A stretch of 64,000 nt of DNA from Cynocephalus volans. Taxonomy: Eukaryota; Chordata; Mammalia; Dermoptera; Cynocephalidae. The position numbers were made by a program, and so were the translations under genes. The notes beneath the pieces were generated by a model. It worked only from the letters and a program-made list of their open reading frames with translations, was not told where the DNA came from and did no database searches. How positions within the stretch are numbered: position 1 is the stretch's first letter; every line of letters starts with the position of its first letter. Shown here piece after piece: positions 1 to 38,079 of the stretch. The DNA lies in NCBI RefSeq assembly GCF_027409185.1, contig NC_084462.1, forward strand, positions 154,243,490-154,307,489. The letters run 5' to 3'.

Positions 1-233
1 ATTTCTAGGTTTTTCCAAGGCACACTAATTCAAGTTTAGGGCTAAAAGGTTTTTATTTAATTTCTTCTGTCGTGTATCTGTGCTTCCTTTCACCTGCACG
101 GAGAATCTTGAGTTTTAAGGACACTAGGGAGTACAGACTCATTAAGTAATTACTGACTTGCTTTATCTCACATTACAGTTTCAGACTAACAGCACCAGCA
201 CTATCATCAAGAATATGATTATTGAAACTTATG

Positions 234-297
234 GCAGCTGGCCAGTACCGTTATCCGAACCCTTGACCACACTCTACTAGTGAGCTGACCGGCCAGC
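234..297 (-). mobile_element. tRNA-Ile-derived SINE (CYN-like), monomer fragment
   Basis: CAGCTGGCCAGTACCG...GAGCTGACCGGCCAG, read on the minus strand, is the diverged monomer, shortened in its centre. Confidence 0.8.
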
Positions 298-792
298 TAC
301 AGATTTGCTGTTTTAATATCACTCAGAATGGTGTGGTTATCTCATTAACTGCATACATATGTAGATTCATTTGTATAATTTTATTTTCAAGTTTTGGATT
401 GTTCTTTTTAAGTTTAATTTTGTTTTAATATCCCTGCTTGATTTAAAATTATGTTAATGGTGAGATTGACTAGTTATAAAATGAAATATATATAGGAAAA
501 ATAGACTGGCAACTAGGATAAACGATCACTACTTTTGTAATTTTTAACATTTCAGAATATAGGATATAGATTCAAACAGTCTGTTCTCACTTATTTGTGA
601 CTGTTAGGAAGTCTGACTGGAATGGATTTATGCAATAATTAAGAATTATTTTAGTCATGAAATTCACTGACTCTGCTACATATTTTATCAGAGCTTCTAA
701 TGAGTAGCATTCTGCCTTAGTGGAATTTTTCTTCCTTTCCTCTATTTTTGTTTTTCTCTTTTCTTTTGGTTGTTTATTTTGTTTGTTTGTTT

Positions 793-877
793 GGCAGCTG
801 GCCGGTATTGGGATCCAAATCCTTGACCTTGGTGTTATAACACTACGCTCTAACCAACTGAGCTAAGCAGCCAGCCC
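793..877 (-). mobile_element. tRNA-Ile-derived SINE, monomer
   Basis: Full monomer on the minus strand with a T-rich left side (the A tail). Flanked by a 13-bp duplication CTTTTGGTTGTTT (763-775 and 879-891). Confidence 0.9.
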
Positions 878-1067
878 TCTTTTGGTTGTTTGAGGGTGCT
901 AAGAGTGAAATGATTATCAGAGGGAATTAAAGAATAGGGGTGGAGTGATGACTTGAGTAATCTTCATATTATAACATTTGGTTTCTAGTGATTTTACTTT
1001 TCCAAAAATTTTTATTATCTTTCATAATGGCATTGATACTTCACTAATTCTTTACTTGCATTGCTAG

Positions 1068-27171
<26,104 letters not shown>

Positions 27172-28111
27172 AACTCTTTTTACATTTAGAGTTCTATTTC
27201 AGATTTCTTCTTTCTCACCTTTTAGAGGACTTTGATTTTTTTTTTTTTTTTGTCTTCAAAGACATTTGTGAGATCTGTAATTTTTTTTTTTAATGTAGAA
27301 AATGTGAATTTTTTTTGTCCTCTAATTTGTTGATGCTCTGTGTACTCCCTTGGTTGTAAAGTCATCTGAATCCTTGGTTCTCTTTACACTCACCAGGTAC
27401 AGATTACTGGTATGTTTTATAAGACGCAGCTACTGTACACAGCCTATCTGATATAATCTTGTTCTGCTGATTTATTCCTTGTAAATATTAAAATGACTCC
27501 CCAATTCTTATGCAGAATTGCACTTAATATTGAACTGTACTGTATAGGAACCAACATGAATGATTTCAATTGAAAGAATACCAGTCATATCTATTGCCAC
27601 TCCCTCCCCCTATGATCAGAAATGGTAAGCCCTCGTGAAGGTGTGAAATTTAAACTTAGAGTGCAAAAAGTAGCAGACAATCTATTCCTACTGTATCTCT
27701 GTATGAATGTGTTTGTGTGTGAATGTATGTGTAAAAATCTTTTCCTCCAATTGCTTTGGCTCCCTTATATATTTCCTAATTGAAGAATAGAATCGTAAAG
27801 GAAAAGTGATATTGTGCCAACCCAGTGTCTGGTATAATTAGGATATTAGTTTCCCAGAGCATGGTATTCTCCTGTGGTGAACAACAGTTTGGTATCAGGA
27901 TGGGGTTTCCCTGTTAGCTGGCTGCTTCAGCTTCTCTTTTTATTTTATTTTTTATTTATTTAATTTTTTTTTCAGTTTCTTTTAAAGGAGGGTGGATCAT
28001 AGTGATTTTTGTCCCTAATTTTATTGCTCAGAAATGAGGCAGATAAAGTTCTGGAGAGCTTTATTTAATGCATTTTTGCACTAATTGGTCCTTAGTTTAA
28101 TTTTGGTGTAC

Positions 28112-28320
28112 TCCTTTGTTTTTTATTTTTTTATTTTTTTTTAAGAAAGTCTTTATTCCAAAAGCATAAGTGGAAAAACATCCTTTTAAAAACAAGATAA
28201 AATTTGGCAAGTTTATAGACAGGAGAGTTTGACAACACAATAGAAATTTAGCTTGGCAATGTACAGTTTTTCATCTCATTTCTAAGGACAAAGTAAATCA
28301 TTCAAGGCATTTACCTACCA
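28112..28320 (-). pseudogene. Truncated retrocopy tail of an unknown mRNA
   Basis: Read on the minus strand, non-repetitive sequence ends with AATAAA (28152-28157), then about ten bases, then an A-rich run (28119-28142). This is the arrangement of a processed mRNA 3' end. I do not recognise the parent gene and no clear target duplication was found. It could also be an unrelated AT-rich stretch. Confidence 0.35.
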
Positions 28321-28378
28321 CTAATTTTTGTTTGCATTTTTATTCTGTAGAGGGTTGGTTTATATCTTGTATGTGTAT

Positions 28379-28381
<3 letters not shown>

Positions 28382-28411
<30 letters not shown>
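28382..28411. repeat. (CA)15 microsatellite
   Basis: Uninterrupted CA dinucleotides within the probable RBM25 3' UTR. Confidence 0.95.
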
Positions 28412-28412
<1 letters not shown>

Positions 28413-28788
28413 GGTTTTTGCCTCTGCTCATCAAAGTTCAGAAATATACTGGCGATGTGCTTAGAGACATATCTAGAACTTTCTTTATTGTAGATCAGAA
28501 CTTCAGGGAGCAAAATGACCTGAAAGTGTAACAAGTTTTAAATAGTTCTTAACACAAATTAGGTTTAGTTGTTCCCATGTCTGAATATTTATTTAAAAGA
28601 AAGCTAAACAGTGGCCTGTTAGAAAAGCATAACTGTGAGTTTGAGTTATTAGATTTTTTACATTTTGAGAGGACATTTGAAAACACTGTTCTTAACATTG
28701 AACCATGATATGGTTTCATTATGTAAATACTTCAAATATTAAAATGTATATATTTGATCTTGGAGACTCATGCTTTTAGAGTCTTGTA

Positions 28789-28794
28789 AATAAA
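28789..28794 (+). terminator. RBM25: Candidate RBM25 polyadenylation signal
   Basis: Canonical AATAAA on the + strand, 1.6 kb after the stop, with a downstream GT-rich element at about 28808-28818. No 3'-end data are available here. Confidence 0.5.
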
Positions 28795-29463
28795 TGGCAT
28801 CATGTTGTAATTGTGTGGTGCATACTAGAAAACTTGAAAATATGGGCTGAATTTTTTATGGATTTGTTTTTTATGACTTGATATCTGAAGGTTAAAGAGG
28901 CCATTTACATTATTTTGGATGAGTCTCCATCTGTGGAAATACCTCTATTTAGTATTATATTAAATTTTGTTTTCTCAAGGGAAGATTTCAGAAAGATGCC
29001 CCTTGCTATTTACAAATTTATTTACTAAGCTTTCCTCAGATTTACCCCCCAGCCTAAGACCTTGTTTAAGCAGTTTATTATGCCTCTTTGTCTTTTGTTT
29101 ATATACTGCACAATTACTGCTTCTAAGGCATCGTATTAAGTTTTTATTTAGCCAGTATTATGAAAGTTTATTCAGATTTAATTTCCCTTGCTGGTCTCTT
29201 CTCTTGCTCTTTCTGCTATACTCATCTTACAGGACCCTGTATAAAAAACTAGAGATATCACTTATCTGAAACCCATAGGGGCATATACCATATACCACCT
29301 CCAAAGAAGTTTGTGGCAGAACCCCAAATTCATATATTAACATTTCTGTAGCAGAGGAGTAATGGTCACAGTGAGAGCTAAAAGCCATTAAATTAATAGC
29401 TTAATGCCAGTTCAAATCCAATTTTGCCACCAAGTTTCATGAAAACTGCTTAGGGACTTTTTT

Positions 29464-29534
29464 TGGCAGAATCCAAACCCATGACCTTGGTATTATAAGG
29501 CTGTGCTCTAACCAACTGAGCAAACCAGCCAGCC
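29464..29534 (-). mobile_element. tRNA-Ile-derived SINE, monomer
   Basis: Minus-strand monomer, slightly shortened at its 3' end. Confidence 0.85.
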
Positions 29535-29882
29535 TCCTGAAAAGTTTGTTGCTTTTGAGAATTGTATATAAAGAATTGGATGTGTATAAACTACCATATT
29601 CTAGTGTCTGGGGAAGCACATAAATTTCTATTAAATTGCTTGAACTTTCTGGTTGTGTTTACCATTAAAGCCTGTAAGTTAATTTCAGTTTGGAAACCTT
29701 ACATTAATTCATATTGCCCAATCAAGTTGTTATAAAAACTATATGAAAGTCTTAATCAATTTTATCTGGCAGTTTGAAAACTAAAATGCTTTTTTATCAT
29801 TTGACCCTAAAAATAAAATAATTTTAAATACATATATCTGTTCACAAAAAGGAACGGTAAGTAAAAAAATTTGAAGAAATTT

Positions 29883-30025
29883 TTCTCGAACTTTAGTGTG
29901 CACCTGAATCACCTGGGGGATCTTGTTAAAATGCAGACTCTGGGGTGGGGCCTGAGGTTTTGCATTGCTGACCAGCTCCCAGGTGATGCCAATACCAACT
30001 GACTCAAGGACTACACTGTAAGGTA
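29883..30025 (+). mobile_element. MER5A-like hAT MITE
   Basis: CTTTAGTGTGCACCTGAATC ... CAGCTCCCAGGTGATGCC matches the known MER5A pattern. Confidence 0.75.
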
Positions 30026-30284
30026 TCCACTCAGTATTATTTTAGCCCAACAGACTATACAAATACAACATATTTTTTAAGTAGAGTTTGAAGAAAAACA
30101 TTTTTTGAGGCAAATATACATATTATTTTATATTCATAAACATAGTCTTCCAAAATGGTGCCTGAGAACAACCCTAGTATTCTAGGCTTTATTTCCAGCC
30201 AGCCCCTTCAGGTTTACTCCTTAGACAACATGTTGTTACTTACTTTGAAACTTATCATAGCACTTCCCTATTAACTATGTAATA

Positions 30285-30498
30285 CAGTCATGCACCTCAT
30301 AATGATGTTTCAATCAACAACAGACTGTGTATACAGCAGTGGTCCCATAAGATAGTAATGACTATACCATATGGCCCAGATGAGGAGTTGGCTATGTTCC
30401 CTAGGTTTGTGTAAGTACACTCTGTGATGTTTGCATGATGATGAAATTGCCTAATGACACATTTCTCAGACAAATCCTTGTTAAGAGCCGCATGAGTG
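30285..30498. mobile_element. Tigger-type non-autonomous DNA transposon
   Basis: Starts CAGTCATGCACCTCATAATG and ends GCATGAGTG, flanked by TA on both sides. Confidence 0.82.
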
Positions 30499-31789
30499 TA
30501 GTATAAGCTAATTATTTTGTGGAGAGTGCTGTTGCAGGTATTAATCAGGCATGAGTACCAGATCTGGTGGACAAACTGAAGAAACATTGGGCTTGAGAGA
30601 CAAACTGAACTAAACACTATCATTTTTTACTTTCTATATGAAGTAAAAAAATTTTCAAGTGCAAATAAATGTAAGCAGGTACACAGTATTTATGTGAGGC
30701 TTATTTTATCCAGCTCTTTCTAAAAGTTCTACGAATGTCCCTAATTAATACCCAAAATCTCCTGAGAGATTCTGTGTCAAAATCATTACACATTTTTCTG
30801 GGTTATATTTCAGCCTTCTGTTAACAATATGAAATTGAAAAATAGTTCTGCCCAGCAAAGGTGATGAAATTGATTTGCGAATGTCTTTGGAAACAAAAGC
30901 GTGCGAGAAGGAATCCCAAGCAGGCAAAGAAATAGTCTGGGTGTCAAGAAGAAAACATGGAAATACATATTAATCCCAGGAGCTATTAATGTTACATTCA
31001 TACTGTAGACTAAAGTGAGCTTATGATTTTTAATAAAGAGGTAGAGTTTTTGAAATGTGATTATGGTAAATTACTGAGGTATTTATGTTTGCTTATTTGC
31101 ATTTGAATACTTGGCTTTTTATCTTTAATTGACAGATTCTTTACATTTTATTACTTGAGTCATGAGTCATGAAGGCCAAATTAGGAATGGCAATCTGAAA
31201 TGCCAGGGAAATAAAGATAATTTCTATAAACAAAAATGAATAAAAATTCTTTTCAAGCCCTATTGTTTCACTTAAATGACATTCCTGAAAATGTCTACTC
31301 TGCTACATCACATATTAGTTGGAGTGGTGACTTACAGATTCTTGTGCACAGAATGGGGACTGAATTAAGCAGCCAAACCCTCCATTTTTTGTGTATATTT
31401 AGTCTTTGATACTCATGGTATTGAAGACATGGTCATCCTTGTCTTAAGAGGATTACATTACTATGAATTAAGCCATTAGAATTTCTCTTGCAGTTATATA
31501 CATATGTTTTTTAATTTAGTGAACATTTATTGTACATGTCATGTGCCATTCATGTTATAAGCTAAGTAGAGGTGACATCAGATCTCTTTAGTTAGGTGAA
31601 AATCTAATGACAAAAAAATAATCAACAAAGTTCAGGAACACATAGTTGTATATACAACGTACAATATGAATTATCCGATTTGATCAGCTAATTTTAAAGT
31701 CAAGGGGAAAGGGCTGACAGGAAGATTCTAAGCAGAGGTAGTAATGTAGAGAAGGGAGCTTAGATGTCACCTAGTCTATTTTAAAGTTC

Positions 31790-31975
31790 AGTTCTTCAGT
31801 CACATTAGCTATATTTCAAGTGTTCAAAAATACGACTGAAGAATCAAAGGTTGTTTTGTCGCGGTATTTGAATTTTAGGATCTTAATTACCATATGTAGC
31901 TAGTGGCTACCATATTGGACATTGCAGATTATAGAACTTTGTCATGATTCCAGGGTTATATTGGACGGTGCTGGT
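31790..31975. mobile_element. hAT-like MITE fragment
   Basis: Includes GTAGCTAGTGGCTACCATAT and TTGGACA, the end typical of the family whose other end (CACTGTCCAATAGAAATAT) is seen at 36957. Confidence 0.5.
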
Positions 31976-32236
31976 CTAGATGCTAATGTAGACCTAAGGG
32001 CAGAAGAAAGTGCTTGTTAATAAAATGCCAGTATAGAGTGAAGGAATTTTTAGCAAATCTTTGTTGAGACAAAAAGATACTGTGAATTTAAGAATAGATC
32101 TAAACAACTACTTTTTCTGGTTTTTTTAATAACAAAGGGAAAAACTGATAAACACTTCACAGTGTAGAATCCAGAAACCATGAAGGTCATTTTTTTCCTT
32201 GTCAATTTTGCAGTTGGTAATAGCAGTACCCAGGTG

Positions 32237-32356
32237 AAGAGACTTGACTAGTAGATGGAAAACTAGTGAATTGTAATTGACTAATTAGATGGAAAATTAA
32301 TTTAGTGAATTTTAGCAAACCAGTTGAAGAGACTTGACTAATTAGTAGATGGAAAA
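32237..32356. repeat. Local imperfect repeats of a ~25-bp unit
   Basis: GACTTGACTA(ATTA)GTAGATGGAAAA-like units at 32240, 32278 (partial) and 32330. Confidence 0.7.
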
Positions 32357-33162
32357 GCCACAGATATTAAAATTTCATTTTGTTCAGTATATTATTTGGA
32401 CAAGTTTCTAAATAAGGGGTCCAAGTTCTTGGTTAAGAAGGAAATTACATTTAATAAAACAATGGTAAACATATTCAGAATTTAAGGCTAGAAATACTAG
32501 TAAAGTGGCCCCTGATCTTAAGGAGAAAACTAGTGACTTACAAAGAATTGGAACGATGTGAGTGGAAGCTAATAGGATAGAATATGGCCAATCACCAAGC
32601 ACTGCTTACAGTATTTAGTGTCATCAATTCTACTTTCCTCCTCTAAGAAACATGGCAGTGACATGCATAAGTACAGGCAAACTGCTTTTATGTGGACATG
32701 TTAATGAATTGGATTGCCGGTTCGTTGGTGTAAAGAATTGGGCTTTGTTTTCTGATTGACCTGACTTTAGTAGTGACTTAATGCAGCCTCCCTAGTCTCT
32801 AACTACCCCCTCCCCCAAGTAGTAGTTCTTTCAGGTCCAGAACTCTGAATTTCTGCTTCATCTTTCACCAGGTACTACTGGGTTTTGCCAGCATTTGTTT
32901 ATCATTCACTTCTTCATCCTCCCATGTTCCAAACTCATCTGGGGAAAATGTAAATACACCACTGCACCAGTCTGGGACCCTCAGTGCTATATGGCCATTC
33001 TTTTACTGAACTTTTGCTCCTGTTCACACACACTGCAGCTTTTACTATTTTAATACTCAGTGCTATAGTAGGTATTGAAAAAATATTCACTGAAATACTA
33101 AGTCATTTGATTTTCCCCCTCACCTAACAAATAACCCTCAAGCTTAACAAAAACTTAACTTT

Positions 33163-33337
33163 TTTTTTTTTTTTTTTTTTTTTTAAGATGACCGGTAAGG
33201 GAATCTTTACCCTTGACTTGGTGTTGTCAGCACCACGCTCACCCAATGAGCGCAATGCTCATCTCTATATGGGATCCGAACCCGTGGCCTTCGTGTTATC
33301 AGCACCACACTCTCCCGAGTGAGCCACGGGCCGGCCC
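33163..33337 (-). mobile_element. tRNA-Ile-derived SINE, dimer
   Basis: GATAACACC-type dimer on the minus strand with a 16-bp perfect duplication ACAAAAACTTAACTTT (33147-33162, 33338-33353). Confidence 0.95.
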
Positions 33338-33360
33338 ACAAAAACTTAACTTTAAAAAGT

Positions 33361-33920
33361 TATTATGCACATTCTCTCCAGTTCTAGCTTTCCAGTTTAT
33401 GACAACATCCACGACATCCAGCTTAAACCTCTTGCTTTCTGTAAGTAAAGATATATATTCCATGAATTCTCTCTGAAAGACCTCTCTCACCCCATTGGCT
33501 CTGTTCTCTAACTATGTTCTACAGTTATCTTGAACCTTGCTCAGATATTTCCATTATCTTCTTTCTTCCCTTGGTCTGGAACATGTTTTAAAGAACAACA
33601 CAGAAAAACTTACCTTAGATCCTATATCCTTCCCACTACACTACCAAGATTCCAGAAAGAGCATCTTATATTTTTTATGTGCCCTCCAAATTTCTCAAGT
33701 CGTAATCTAGTTTAATTTGTACACCATTCCACTGTCAGCTGGTGACTGATGCAGTATAAGTGAGAAACTAGCCTTGTAAGAGGCTACACTCTAGTTTATC
33801 TATTAACCACTATCAACATTTGCTGTCTGCTCAGAACTCTCCCTTGGTGTCCAAGGTATCACTTTTGCCTTGTTCCTCTAGTCTGTCTTTCCCATTGTCT
33901 TTTGCTGGCTCTTGCTTGGT
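33361..33920 (+). mobile_element. Old L2/CR1-like remnant (tentative)
   Basis: Pyrimidine-rich sequence in the order seen in ancient LINE 3' regions. Similar remnants may lie at 2340-2850 and 57930-58720. Family not assigned with confidence. Confidence 0.3.
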
Positions 33921-35051
33921 GCATCCTGGGTGTGCATGTTCCTAAAAAGTTGAAGGAATACAGAAAACAAAGAAATTATTTGTAATCCAGTTAATGTCAC
34001 TGTTTGCTTTTTTATCTTAAAGCCTTTTTTGTTTCCTTTTTGCGGGAATGCATTTTAACATTAAATGTAAATAAAAAATGTCTGTTTTTTCACTTAGAAA
34101 TTTCGGTTGCACATAATTTTCTTGAACAATTTTAATGACACTCTGTGAAGTGGGTGAACCATAATTTATTGTATAACACTTTGCTTTCCAGTTTTTGCTA
34201 TATAATACTCCATGAATATCATTGCACAAAATTTTTGTATTGAGATTGTTTCTAAGAATAGTTTACCAGCATTTTAAGATATTCTTCTCATGTTAGCAGA
34301 TTGCAATCAAAGAGATTGAGCTAGTTTTATAAGTAGATGGGTTTTACCCTATGATTGTTCAATGGAATGTATTGAACTGTTCTATGTGGTAGGCACTGGT
34401 CTCAGCACTTGTAATATTTAAGTGAACAAACGGCGAAAAATCCCTACCCTTGTGAAGTTTAAGTTGTGTAGCGGGGAGGGAGGTGAACAATTCTAAAAAG
34501 ATAACTTTTTTTGTTTTGTTCAGCCTTTTCCCCCTCTGCTCTTTCTCCCCATTAATGGAAAAAATTACTTCTGTTCTTAAATATGAAGCAATTGTGTGTA
34601 AAAACTATCAAAATCTGTTGATGTATTGGGCCACGGTTGTGAATGGGGTGGAGAGGGGGCAGAAGGAGAGAGAGATTGGGGACTGATGCTCTAAGATTGT
34701 GAAAGGATATCTTGGAGGAACTTAAAAGAATTTTAGAAAAATGTGCCAGATACCATGTATCATTAATTTCATTTTTGGTTTCCTCATTACCTGTGGGTTT
34801 GAACATTTCTCCGTTGTGCACTTTTGGTTTAATATGGTGGTATTCATATTTCTTCGCTTTTAGATGAAAGTGAGTGTGGTATGCTGCTTAATGAGTTAAG
34901 TTGTTGGTAGGGTCTTTCCTGCAATTGGACAAAAAGCTGGCGGATGCAAAAATTAAGTAACTGAGCAACCCACTGTGAACCAGATATTGTTAGTTTTGGG
35001 GATTACAAAAATAAGACATTTTCTGCTTTCTAGAAGCTTACCACCTAGGAA

Positions 35052-35235
35052 GACTGGTTCTGAAACTTAGAGCCCAAGAATCCTGGAAGATGTTTAAAAG
35101 TCAGTTTCTCAGGTTCTCCCCACCCACCAGAAGTTTTGATTCATTAGGTGGAGTAATGGGGCACAAATAGTTACAATTTTAACTGGCATCCTATTGCTTG
35201 TGATGCAGCTGGTTCGCATTTTGAGAAACTGTACA
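35052..35235 (+). mobile_element. MER5A-like hAT MITE
   Basis: GGTTCTGAAACTTAGAGCCC ... GGTTCGCATTTTGAGAAACT, diverged, close to the PSEN1 promoter. Confidence 0.65.
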
Positions 35236-35389
35236 AATAGGTACTACCTAGAAATGAAAGACGTTCGATTTAAGATGCTATCACTGTAGGCCGGGAGAAG
35301 CGTACGCTGTGCCCAGTTCATGTGGAAGCTTTCGTCCTCAGATTAAGAGCAGTTTCGGATCCTCGGCTACCTCAGATCTACGTCAGCAC

Positions 35390-36065
35390 TCTGGGCGCGT
35401 TTCTCCAGGCGAAGTCCAGCTGGAGGTTAGTGTCCGCCCAAGTCCGCGCGTCCTGCCGAAGCCCCGCCTCTCCCCGGCCCCCGCCTCCTCGGTGGGTCCC
35501 GCCCCCTCCATCGGTGGGCGGGGCAGCTGCCAACGGCGCCAGAGCCGGAAATGACGACACCGGTGAGGCCTCCCGGGAGGGACCTGGGACTGGCAGCTCC
35601 GGCAGCCGAGATTTCACATCGGAAACAAAACAGCTGCTGCTCCGGGAGTAACTGCGGCTGCGAGCGGTCGGTGGCGGCGGCGGCGGCGGGAGCGGCAGGG
35701 AGAGAGTACGTGCGTGATGAGAAGTCCGGGGAGAGAGGAAAGCCCCCCTGACCTAGGACGGACACGGGCAGCTGCCGGCAGGGCCTGGCCCTTTGTCGCC
35801 GCCCGGGCCGCGGAGCCGGTGTCCTCAAGGATGAGGGGCGGGGCGCGGCCGGGTGGGGATCGAGGAGCCCCGCGTAGGAAACGAGGAGGGGCTGCCCGTT
35901 TTTCGGGTTCCAGGCGCGGCGCGCGGTCAGGTGGAGCAGAGATTCCCTTTCGGAGCTTGATCCGGAAATGCTGGTTTCCCGAAGGCATCTCAGGGCGCAG
36001 GTGCCTTCGGCCGAGATTAACCGTCCTGACTGGAGTGGAGCGGGAGAAAGAGGAAGCGCCTTAGG
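35390..36065. promoter_or_regulatory. PSEN1: CpG island, PSEN1 promoter
   Basis: GC-rich, CpG-dense block, in strong contrast to the AT-rich surroundings. GC boxes occur at about 35499-35509 and 35513-35525, an ETS-type CCGGAAAT at 35545-35552 directly followed by a CRE-like TGACGAC, and a second CGGAAA near 35617. There is no TATA box, which fits a broad housekeeping promoter. Ets control of the PSEN1 promoter is known in human. The open minus-strand frame across it is a GC shadow. Confidence 0.85.
35609..35709 (+). other. PSEN1: PSEN1 exon 1 (non-coding), approximate
   Basis: The sequence from ACATCGGAAACAAAACAGC through the CGG-repeat to GGGAGAGAGTAC resembles the human PSEN1 first 5'-UTR exon (GGAAACAAAACAGC...GGCGGCGGGG), recalled from memory. 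The donor is either GTGCGT at 35710 or GTACGT at 35706. The first fits the human exon 1/2 junction better. The transcription start is not visible and is probably spread over the GC boxes upstream. A GTGAGG at 35561 could serve an alternative first exon. Confidence 0.65.
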
Positions 36066-36954
36066 CTGGGGCCCCTTGAGGAACTGGTGAAACTCCTCGC
36101 CTCCTGCCCTGAGCGGGTCCTTGTCCATAAGCGTATGGTGCTCATGGCTAAGTTCCTCATGTCTCACGTTCCAGGAGGAAAACGGGGTCTGATGCTTTAC
36201 CTTGATCGGGACTGTCACGAGACATGTATGTCTGTCTGATGCTTTCATGTGTCCCGTGTTTGCTTTTCCTTTCCTCTCAGGTTTTTTTTCAAATATGTGG
36301 CACTATTGTGGTCAGAGCTTTGCTTTAGGCACATTAATCTGGTAGTAGAGGCTGGAATGGGGGAGAGATTGAGGTGACTTTTGCTTAATTCAGGTGAGAT
36401 ATAATGAGAGTTCGATCTGCAGTGGTGACAGAGGCTTAGGAAGGAGAAGAAACATGAACAGGACATGGCAATCAATTGAGGAGCAAGGAATCAAGTGTAA
36501 ATTTGACTAGTAGGTTTTAAAATTAGAGAATGGGAGAGATGATCTCAGAAATAAGGAAGTTAGGAGGAAAGAACTAGCCTAGAGAGGAAGACGAGGAAGT
36601 GGTTTGGAAGTATCACTTCTGAAGTGCCAGCCTGTGAAAATGTCCTGTGGATGGGACTGGAACTGTAAACACGAGTCACTTAAATAGATTTACCAGTTGG
36701 TGTTGGAGCAGTGGAGGAGACGCCCAAGCAAAGGAGGGTGGGAGGAAGCCAAGGACAGACACTTGGGAACACTTTTAATGAGGGGGTGGAGGAAGGGCGA
36801 GGAGACAGCTGAGGAGAATGAGTGTGGTGGGAGGAGAACCACAATAGTGCAGTGTCACAAAAGCTGAGGGAGGGGAGCTTCGTGAAAGAAAAGGTTGTCA
36901 GGGATTTTGAGTAGTATTAGGCCTGATGTAGCAGAAAGAACTGAAGATTTAGAG

Positions 36955-37235
36955 CAGCACTGTCCAATAGAAATATAATGTGAGGGCTCACCGGTTAGCT
37001 CAGTTGGTTAGAGCGCAGCCTTGTAACACCAAAGTCATGGGTTCGGATCCCCATACCCGCCAGCATCTCAAAAATATATATAAATAATGTGGGCCACAAA
37101 TGTTAACTTTAAATTTTCTGGTAAACGTATTTTTAAAAGGTAAAAAGGAACAGATGAAATTAATTTACATAATTTATTTAACCTGCTATAGCTAACATTT
37201 TTATTTCAACATGTAATCAATATAAAAATTTGCTT
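36955..37235 (+). mobile_element. hAT-like MITE split by a SINE
   Basis: CACTGTCCAATAGAAATATA, then the SINE, then GTGGGCCACAAATG ... TTTCAACATGTAATCAATAT, a widespread mammalian repeat pattern. Confidence 0.65.
36984..37073 (+). mobile_element. tRNA-Ile-derived SINE, monomer
   Basis: GGCTCACCGGTTAGCTCAGT... inside the hAT-like element, with an (AT)-rich tail and TAATGTG-type flanks. Confidence 0.9.
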
Positions 37236-37239
37236 GTTT

Positions 37240-37370
37240 GTCCTCCCCTCTAGATTGTAAGTTTCTTAAGAAAATGAAAGCAATATCTGATTCAGTTGTA
37301 TCCCCAGCACCTGTCACAGTATCTAGCTATGTAGAAGAAACCCAATAAGTGTTTGTTGATTAAAGGATAT
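37240..37370 (+). mobile_element. L2 3' end
   Basis: TCTAGATTGTAAGTTTCTTA ... TATCCCCAGCACCTGTCACA ... AATAAGTGTTTGTTGATTAA, the standard L2 tail. Confidence 0.7.
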
Positions 37371-37512
37371 TAATGTTTGTTTTCCACAGTAACTTGTACA
37401 ATTCCTTGTTTAAGTTGATCCAAAGCAAAAGAAAGCACTCAGGCAATGCTGAGTATAACCAGTGATTTACAAATTAACTTGATGCAAGTAATCATTTTTT
37501 CATTAAAAATTA

Positions 37513-37572
37513 GTTGCCAGGGTCAAGAGTTCGGATCCCCATACTGGACAGAGGCCAACAACAACAAAAAAA
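37513..37572 (+). mobile_element. tRNA-Ile-derived SINE, 5'-truncated
   Basis: Only GGTCAAGAGTTCGGATCCCC and the tail remain. Confidence 0.8.
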
Positions 37573-38079
37573 ATTACTTGTATTCTACGCATTTGCACAG
37601 AGAATTTGAGACAATGATTCAGGTTTAATCCTACCTTCCTTGCAGATTTTAAATAACTTTTGGGAAAGAGTCTTTGTAATTACACAGAGGTTGATAATAC
37701 AGGACCATAGTCCCATATCCACAATTCTGATATCCAAAAACTCCTGAAAACCGAAAAGATTTTCATAACTAATTTGACAGCAGAATCTGACCTGAACCTA
37801 TTTATAGTCTTTATTTTATTTTTTATGTGATTTAAGACTATTCATATGTTTCACTATATAGACTTAATAGTGTGTTTGATTTTGTGGTTCTATTTAAGAT
37901 CCTGTGAGGGCATAATATAAGACATGGCATTTGGGTTATATTTCCTTTATCAAAAAAGAGAATCTGAATTCTAAACACATTTAGTACTAAGGGTTTCAAA
38001 TAAGGGGTTCTGGACTTGTAATTTTAAGTCTTTGTTCATCTTCCTTGCATCTCTGAGTGAACATAACCATTATTTAAAA

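Larger units (their letters stand above)
1..1067 (+). other. RBM25: RBM25 intron, 3' part
   Basis: Non-coding sequence upstream of the first visible exon. It holds two minus-strand tRNA-Ile SINEs (234-297 and 793-877) and is otherwise AT-rich with nothing else recognised. It ends in the acceptor TTGCTAG. Confidence 0.8.
27172..28815 (+). other. RBM25: RBM25 3' untranslated region (probable extent)
   Basis: AT-rich sequence after the stop codon. The best polyadenylation signal I see is AATAAA at 28789-28794, followed by a GT-rich stretch (TTGTAATTGTGTGGTG). The region includes a (CA)15 microsatellite and what looks like an antisense retrocopy tail at 28112-28320. The end point is inferred. 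Other 3' ends are possible. Confidence 0.55.
28816..35300. other. RBM25-PSEN1 intergenic region
   Basis: About 6.5 kb without coding exons. It contains a SINE monomer (29464-29534), MER5A-like hAT pieces (29883-30025, 35052-35235), a Tigger-like element (30285-30498), another hAT-like piece (31790-31975), a dimeric SINE (33163-33337) and old L2/CR1-like sequence (about 33361-33920). Between these I see nothing recognisable. Confidence 0.7.

Noticed and set aside
35551..35751. ATG-started 66-codon frame in PSEN1 exon 1
   Set aside because: Runs past the exon 1 donor and has no recognisable protein. At most an upstream ORF if transcription starts earlier.
35427..36248. 273-codon open frame on the minus strand over the CpG island
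   Set aside because: Stop codons are rare in GC-rich DNA. The protein is low-complexity Pro/Arg/Ala without domains, and it overlaps the PSEN1 promoter and exon 1.
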